Part shown: in pieces, positions 5,492 through 8,443 of the stretch
Position numbering within the stretch: the stretch's first letter is position 1
Layout: every line of letters starts with the position of its first letter
From: Deltaproteobacteria bacterium
GTDB taxonomy: Bacteria > Desulfobacterota > Desulfobaccia > Desulfobaccales > 0-14-0-80-60-11
Assembly: GCA_023381945.1 (NCBI GenBank)
Contig: JAMCQY010000362.1
Coordinates: 1 to 8,443 of the forward strand
Direction: 5' to 3'
Length of the DNA: 8,443 nt
Translations under genes and position numbers: made by a program
The notes under the pieces: model-generated
The model's input: only the letters and a program-made list of their open reading frames with translations
Told to the model about the DNA's origin: nothing
Databases searched by the model: none

Positions 5492-5921
5492 AGATGAAAT
5501 AGAGAAAAACGAAATCGAAGCGGCAAACAAGCGGGCAGCGGCACGATTGGCCAAAACGCCGACCGCTGTAAGAGCGCGTTATTACCGCCGCATCGGTCTC
5601 TTGGTAATTGATCTGAGCGCAGGCTTTTCAATTGCGTTCAAGCCACATAAAGCTCAAGGACTCGAAAAAGCCAAACCGGAGCAGCTTACCAAAATCGAGA
5701 TTTCACCCTCAGGCTTCAGCATTCACTTCCCAGACCTTGACGCCGATCTCTACTTGCCCGCCCTACTAGAAGGCGTTTTTGGCTCGCGGAGGTGGATGGC
5801 TTCGCAATTGGGCAAAACGGGAGGGCGCTCAACCTCGGCGGCTAAAACCGCCGCTTCACGGTCGAACGGCAAACGAGGAGGGAGACCGAAAAAGAAAGCG
5901 CACGTTCCCGACGCGGCCTAA
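5478..5921 (+). CDS. DUF2442 family protein with AT-hook-like basic tail (putative antitoxin)
   Basis: This 147-aa protein has three parts. An N-terminal charged helix (1-35, KDEIEKNEIEAANKRAAARL) is followed by a DUF2442 domain (about 38-100) whose signature is GFSIHFPDLDADLYLPALL (79-97). The C-terminal extension begins GSRRWMASQLG and ends in the basic run NGKRGGRPKKK (130-140). DUF2442 proteins pair with DUF4160 proteins. The basic GRP-containing tail resembles an AT-hook and could bind DNA, which would suit an autoregulating antitoxin; this is inference. It overlaps the DUF4160 gene by 14 nt. ATG 5478 has purine-rich GGGGAAAGA a few bases upstream inside the preceding gene. No terminator is visible after its TAA, and AT-rich sequence follows. 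Confidence 0.82.
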   Translation: MDYPKDEIEKNEIEAANKRAAARLAKTPTAVRARYYRRIGLLVIDLSAGFSIAFKPHKAQGLEKAKPEQLTKIEISPSGFSIHFPDLDADLYLPALLEGVFGSRRWMASQLGKTGGRSTSAAKTAASRSNGKRGGRPKKKAHVPDAA

Positions 5922-6023
5922 AGATCAACTATCGACAAAATATATTTAAAAAAAATGAGGCGCGGCCTTGGGCCATTGATGCTGGGTCAAATGGGAGAAT
6001 GCCAGATAATTAGAAAATCTCGA

Positions 6024-6041
6024 TCCGGGTTTCCTTCCGGA
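6024..6041 (+). promoter_or_regulatory. Small hairpin overlapping a Shine-Dalgarno
   Basis: TCCGG (6024-6028) pairs with CCGGA (6037-6041) around an 8-nt loop. The 3' arm contains the first bases of the Shine-Dalgarno GGAGG (6039-6043) of the gene at 6051. The stem is only 5 bp, so any masking of the ribosome site would be modest. Confidence 0.3.
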
Positions 6042-6050
6042 GGGCGCGCC

Positions 6051-6281
6051 ATGAAGAAAGACAAAAATATCAAGAACTATACAGCAGCAGAGCTTAAGGC
6101 CAAGCGGGCGCAAAGCCGTACCGATTTGGGCCGGGTTGACGCTCAAACTGACGAAGAACTGGAACGGCTGATTGCCGAAGACGAGAATGAGCGGGTTATT
6201 CAGGCCGACTATTCCAAAGCGAGATTGGTCTTGCCACACTCCGTCGCCAAGGCCGGCGGAAAAGAGGGCCGCTGGCGTTGA
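6051..6281 (+). CDS. BrnA-like antitoxin N-terminal fragment or short orphan antitoxin
   Basis: This 76-aa protein starts at ATG 6051 with GGAGG (6039-6043) 7 nt upstream; an in-frame upstream ATG at 5955 has no such site. It is lysine-rich at the N-terminus. TAAELKAKRAQSRTDLGRVD (11-30) and QTDEELERLIAEDENERV (32-49) follow, then DYSKARLVLP (53-62). This resembles the N-terminal half of BrnA-type antitoxins, in which a ribbon-helix-helix DNA-binding domain normally comes next. Here the protein ends in HSVAKAGGKEGRWR with no such domain, and no toxin gene is adjacent. It may be a truncated remnant or a distinct short family. Its TGA overlaps the TTG start of the phosphatase gene, so translational coupling is possible. 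Confidence 0.65.
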   Translation: MKKDKNIKNYTAAELKAKRAQSRTDLGRVDAQTDEELERLIAEDENERVIQADYSKARLVLPHSVAKAGGKEGRWR

Positions 6282-6856
6282 CTATTCCATTAAATTCCCT
6301 GGCCTTCGACATCGACGGCGTGGTGGCCGACATCATGACCACCTTTCTGGACCTGGCCCGGACGCGCTACGACTGCGGCCACCATCTGCGCGTTGATGAC
6401 CTCACCACCTTCCGCCTGGAAGACTGCCTGGACCTGGAGCCGGATATCATTCAGTTGCTCATCCGGGAACTCATCGACCGGCCGCATGAACTGACGGTGG
6501 AGCCGCTGCCCCATGCCGTGCCGGTGTTGACGCGTCTGGCCCGGCAAATTCCCCTGCTCTTCGTCACCGCCCGGGACCGGGCGACGCCGATTAAGACCTG
6601 GCTGCGCCAGACCCTGAGCCAGGTGCCGCCGGAGGCCATTCAGGTGGTGGCCACCGGCGACCCCGATACCAAGCTCCATTACCTGTTGGACCATCGCGTC
6701 CAATATTTCGTGGAAGACCGCCTGGAGACCTGCCAGCAATTGGCGGCCCACGGCATCACCCCCATCCTTTTCGCCCAGCCCTGGAACCGCCGGCCGCATT
6801 CCTTCCTGGAAGTGGCGGACTGGCCGGAGTTGGCCGGCCTACTCTTTAAGGAGTGA
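6278..6856 (+). CDS. HAD-superfamily phosphatase, 5'-nucleotidase-like
   Basis: This 192-aa protein has all the HAD motifs: motif I FDIDGVVAD (nucleophile D11, acid D13), motif II threonine in FVTARDR (T97), motif III lysine in DTKLHYL (K132) and the motif IV acidic pair in YFVEDRLETCQQL (E146-D147). The helical insert between motifs I and II (about 20-80) is a C1-type cap, and the layout resembles the 5'(3')-deoxyribonucleotidase group and related bacterial HAD hydrolases; the substrate is unknown. The start is TTG 6278, which overlaps the upstream stop (TTGA) and has GAGGG (6264-6268) 9 nt before it. No ATG lies before motif I, so this start is nearly forced. The stop codon TGA (6854-6856) is part of an inverted-repeat arm, so the C-terminus may have been trimmed or rewritten by that element. 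Confidence 0.85.
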   Translation: MTIPLNSLAFDIDGVVADIMTTFLDLARTRYDCGHHLRVDDLTTFRLEDCLDLEPDIIQLLIRELIDRPHELTVEPLPHAVPVLTRLARQIPLLFVTARDRATPIKTWLRQTLSQVPPEAIQVVATGDPDTKLHYLLDHRVQYFVEDRLETCQQLAAHGITPILFAQPWNRRPHSFLEVADWPELAGLLFKE

Positions 6857-6994
6857 GCAGTAAGCAGTGAGCGGTGAGCAGTAGTAGGGCGGGAAAGCGA
6901 AGCGCATCCCGCCTTTGAAAATCTGTTAGCTGAAGCTGAATAGCTGACAGCTTCATAAGCCTTTTCCGCTCACTATTCACTGTTCCCTGCTCAC
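6853..6994. mobile_element. MITE-like element with ~29-bp imperfect terminal inverted repeats
   Basis: The left arm (6853-6882), starting GTGAGCAGTAAGCAGTGAGC, aligns with the reverse complement of 6966-6994, which starts GTGAGCAGGGAACAGTGAAT; most positions match, including both GTGAGCAG ends and the CAGTGA in the middle. The interior holds two perfect stems: GGCGGGA 6888-6894 with TCCCGCC 6907-6913, and GAAGCTG 6932-6938 with CAGCTTC 6948-6954. It has no coding capacity; one open frame read across it on the - strand is a by-product of the repeat. The left arm is itself an internal near-repeat of GTGAGCAGT-like units. The small size and nested hairpins suggest a non-autonomous miniature element or composite REP. 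Target-site duplications are not obvious. Confidence 0.55.
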
Positions 6995-7033
6995 CCACTT
7001 CCATTTTCCTCTTTGATAAGATACACTTCCCCC

Positions 7034-8296
7034 ATGACACAGCGGGAAGCAGCCTTAGCGGGGCGGATTACGCCGGCAATGGAGCAGGCGGCCCAGGGGG
7101 AGGGCCTGGCCCCCGAGGTGATCCGGGAGGGTCTGGCCAAAGGGACTCTGGTGGTCCCGGCCAATCCGGGGCATCAAGGTTTGCAGCCCGCGGCCATCGG
7201 CAAAGGCGTTCGGGTCAAGATCAACGCCAATATCGGCACCTCGCCCCACGATATCAACCTGGAGAAAGAGCAGGCCAAGTTGGCCGCCGCCCTGGAGTAT
7301 GGGGCGCACGCGGTCATGGACCTGTCCACCGGCGGCGACCTGGACGCCATCCGCCGCCTGCTGTTGGGCAGGTGTCCGGTGCCCTTCGGCACGGTGCCCA
7401 TTTACCAGCTTATGACCGAGGTCCAGAGCCTGGAAGAAGTGAAGGCCGGCGACCTGCTGGAGATGGTGCGCCATCACGCCCGCCAGGGGGTGGATTTCGT
7501 CACGGTGCATTGCGGCATTACCAAAGCCGCCCTGCCGCTGTTAAAAAAGCGGGTCACCGGGGTGGTCTCCCGGGGCGGGGCCTTCCTGACGGCCTGGATG
7601 CGCCGTTTCGGCCGGGAAAATCCGCTGTATGAAAAATACGACCAACTCCTGGAAATCGCCCGGGAGTATGACGTTACCCTAAGCCTGGGCGACGGCCTGC
7701 GGCCCGGTTGCCTGGCCGACGCCACGGATAAAGCCCAATTGCATGAATTGAAGGTCCTCGGCGAACTCACTAAGCGGGCCTGGGCCAAAGGCGTCCAGGT
7801 CATGGTGGAGGGGCCGGGGCACCTGCCTCTGCAACACATCAAGAAGAATGTCCGGCTCCAGCAGAAATATTGCTTTGGCGCCCCTTTTTACGTCCTGGGT
7901 CCCCTGGTCACCGATGTGGCTTCGGGCTACGACCACATCGCCGGAGCTATAGGCGGCGCCTTGGCCGCCACCGTCGGCGCTTCCTTTTTATGTTACGTCA
8001 CCCCCGCGGAGCACCTGAAACTGCCGGAGGTCGAGGACGTCATCGACGGAGTGGTGGCCTCCCGCATTGCAGCCCATGCCGCCGACCTCGCCCTGGGCTT
8101 CCCCGGCGCCGCCGATTGGGACTTGGCCATGTCCAAGGCCCGTCGGGCCCTGGATTGGGACGCGCAGCTGAAGCTCTCCATTAATCCCTCCAAAGCCATG
8201 CAGTACCGGGAAAAGAGTCTCGCCAAAGATGACCAGTGCACCATGTGCGGCCGCTTCTGCGCCATGAAGGTCTTCGACGATAGATTCGAAGGCTGA
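7034..8296 (+). CDS. thiC: ThiC-family radical SAM enzyme (HMP-P synthase, or paralogous BzaF)
   Basis: This 420-aa protein matches the short ThiC form throughout: VKINANIGTSPHD, AVMDLSTGGDLDAIRR, PFGTVPIYQ, VDFVTVHCGI, VVSRGGAF, TLSLGDGLRPGCLADATD, VMVEGPGHLPL, FYVLGPLVTDVASGYDHI and FLCYVTPAEHL. The C-terminal cluster motif is C402-T-M-C405-G-R-F-C409, the radical SAM 4Fe-4S site. ThiC converts aminoimidazole ribotide (AIR) to HMP-phosphate for thiamine; the paralogue BzaF converts the same substrate to 5-hydroxybenzimidazole for the lower ligand of cobamides. Sequence motifs alone do not let me separate them here. ATG 7034 is chosen because MTQREAALAGRIT aligns with family N-termini; neither it nor the TTG at 7013 has a clear Shine-Dalgarno. 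No thiamine genes are adjacent and no TPP riboswitch is visible upstream. Confidence 0.9.
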   Translation: MTQREAALAGRITPAMEQAAQGEGLAPEVIREGLAKGTLVVPANPGHQGLQPAAIGKGVRVKINANIGTSPHDINLEKEQAKLAAALEYGAHAVMDLSTGGDLDAIRRLLLGRCPVPFGTVPIYQLMTEVQSLEEVKAGDLLEMVRHHARQGVDFVTVHCGITKAALPLLKKRVTGVVSRGGAFLTAWMRRFGRENPLYEKYDQLLEIAREYDVTLSLGDGLRPGCLADATDKAQLHELKVLGELTKRAWAKGVQVMVEGPGHLPLQHIKKNVRLQQKYCFGAPFYVLGPLVTDVASGYDHIAGAIGGALAATVGASFLCYVTPAEHLKLPEVEDVIDGVVASRIAAHAADLALGFPGAADWDLAMSKARRALDWDAQLKLSINPSKAMQYREKSLAKDDQCTMCGRFCAMKVFDDRFEG

Positions 8297-8404
8297 CCCT
8301 TTTCTTTATAGTCAACTCTTTTTTAATTAGCTATAACCCTTCAACTATCTTACTTCCTTCCTTGTTTAAGAAAAGTACCTTTCCTATAGGGTATATCCTA
8401 AATC

Positions 8405-8433
8405 CCCCCTATCCCCCCTTTTTCAAAGGGGGG
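8405..8433. repeat. C-run/G-run hairpin repeat
   Basis: CCCCCCTTT (8413-8421) pairs with AAAGGGGGG (8425-8433) around the loop TTC, and a partial copy of the C-run (8404-8409) precedes it. Repeats of this CCCCC...TTTTTCAAAGGGGG type are common between genes in Desulfobacterota and related environmental genomes. It lies about 110 nt after the ThiC stop and has no T-run after the stem. The AT-rich 8297-8400 holds no gene or terminator I can support. Confidence 0.7.
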
Positions 8434-8443
8434 AACTTGGCGC

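Noticed and set aside
6851..6884. Short GTGAGCAGT-like direct units as a CRISPR or VNTR array
   Set aside because: There are only about three imperfect units with no spacers, and they are better explained as one arm of an inverted repeat.
6857..7033. Search for a TPP riboswitch upstream of the ThiC-family gene
   Set aside because: No CTGAGA or GCGNAGGGA-like core is present; the region is explained by the inverted-repeat element and a short C/T-rich stretch.
6846..7040. Open frame on the - strand ending in a leucine-rich LLTAHCLLLTP tail
   Set aside because: It is read entirely from the inverted-repeat element; such leucine/histidine/threonine strings are by-products of GTGAGCAGT-type repeats, and there is no ribosome site.

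Overview
The window is a GC-rich bacterial chromosome segment. The C-terminus of a 2-oxoacid:ferredoxin oxidoreductase beta subunit at the left edge points to an anaerobe. A short-form ThiC-type protein, a U32-family Fe-S protein and several intergenic palindromes of a kind common in Desulfobacterota (former Deltaproteobacteria) make a Desulfobacca/Syntrophobacterales-like organism my best guess. This is inference from protein style and repeats; there is no rRNA or other taxonomic marker. All confident genes lie on the + strand.

Layout. (1) 3-453: the tail of the oxidoreductase beta subunit and a 55-aa single-pass membrane protein. (2) 450-798: a long non-coding stretch with a perfect 29-nt palindrome, a good sigma70-type promoter (596-624) and a heavily structured RNA leader that ends in the ribosome-binding site of the next gene. 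(3) 799-1904: a U32-family protein with four Fe-S-type cysteines, closed by a clear intrinsic terminator. (4) 1957-5005: three tightly packed genes: a polytopic GT-C (ArnT/PMT-like) glycosyltransferase, a RimK-like ATP-grasp ligase 5 nt downstream, and a COG1926-type phosphoribosyltransferase whose start overlaps the ATP-grasp gene. (5) 5006-6281: a small accessory patch with degenerate REP-like hairpins, an overlapping DUF4160/DUF2442 pair (toxin-antitoxin-like) and a short BrnA-like antitoxin remnant. (6) 6278-6856: a HAD/5'-nucleotidase-like phosphatase. (7) 6853-6994: an inverted-repeat element that supplies the phosphatase stop codon. (8) 7034-8296: a ThiC-family radical SAM enzyme, followed by AT-rich sequence and a C-run/G-run hairpin repeat.

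How the parts may work together. The GT-C/ATP-grasp/PRTase trio is the most likely functional unit: its spacing and overlap imply co-translation, and the enzyme types suggest glycan or cell-surface modification, but no substrate can be read from the sequence. The U32 gene is an independent transcription unit. Its leader can be drawn in two mutually exclusive folds, one burying and one exposing the Shine-Dalgarno sequence, and this is the best candidate here for an undescribed element. An alternative is that the leader is a separate 6S-like small RNA. ThiC lacks a recognisable TPP riboswitch, leaving open whether it serves thiamine synthesis or is the paralogous 5-hydroxybenzimidazole synthase.
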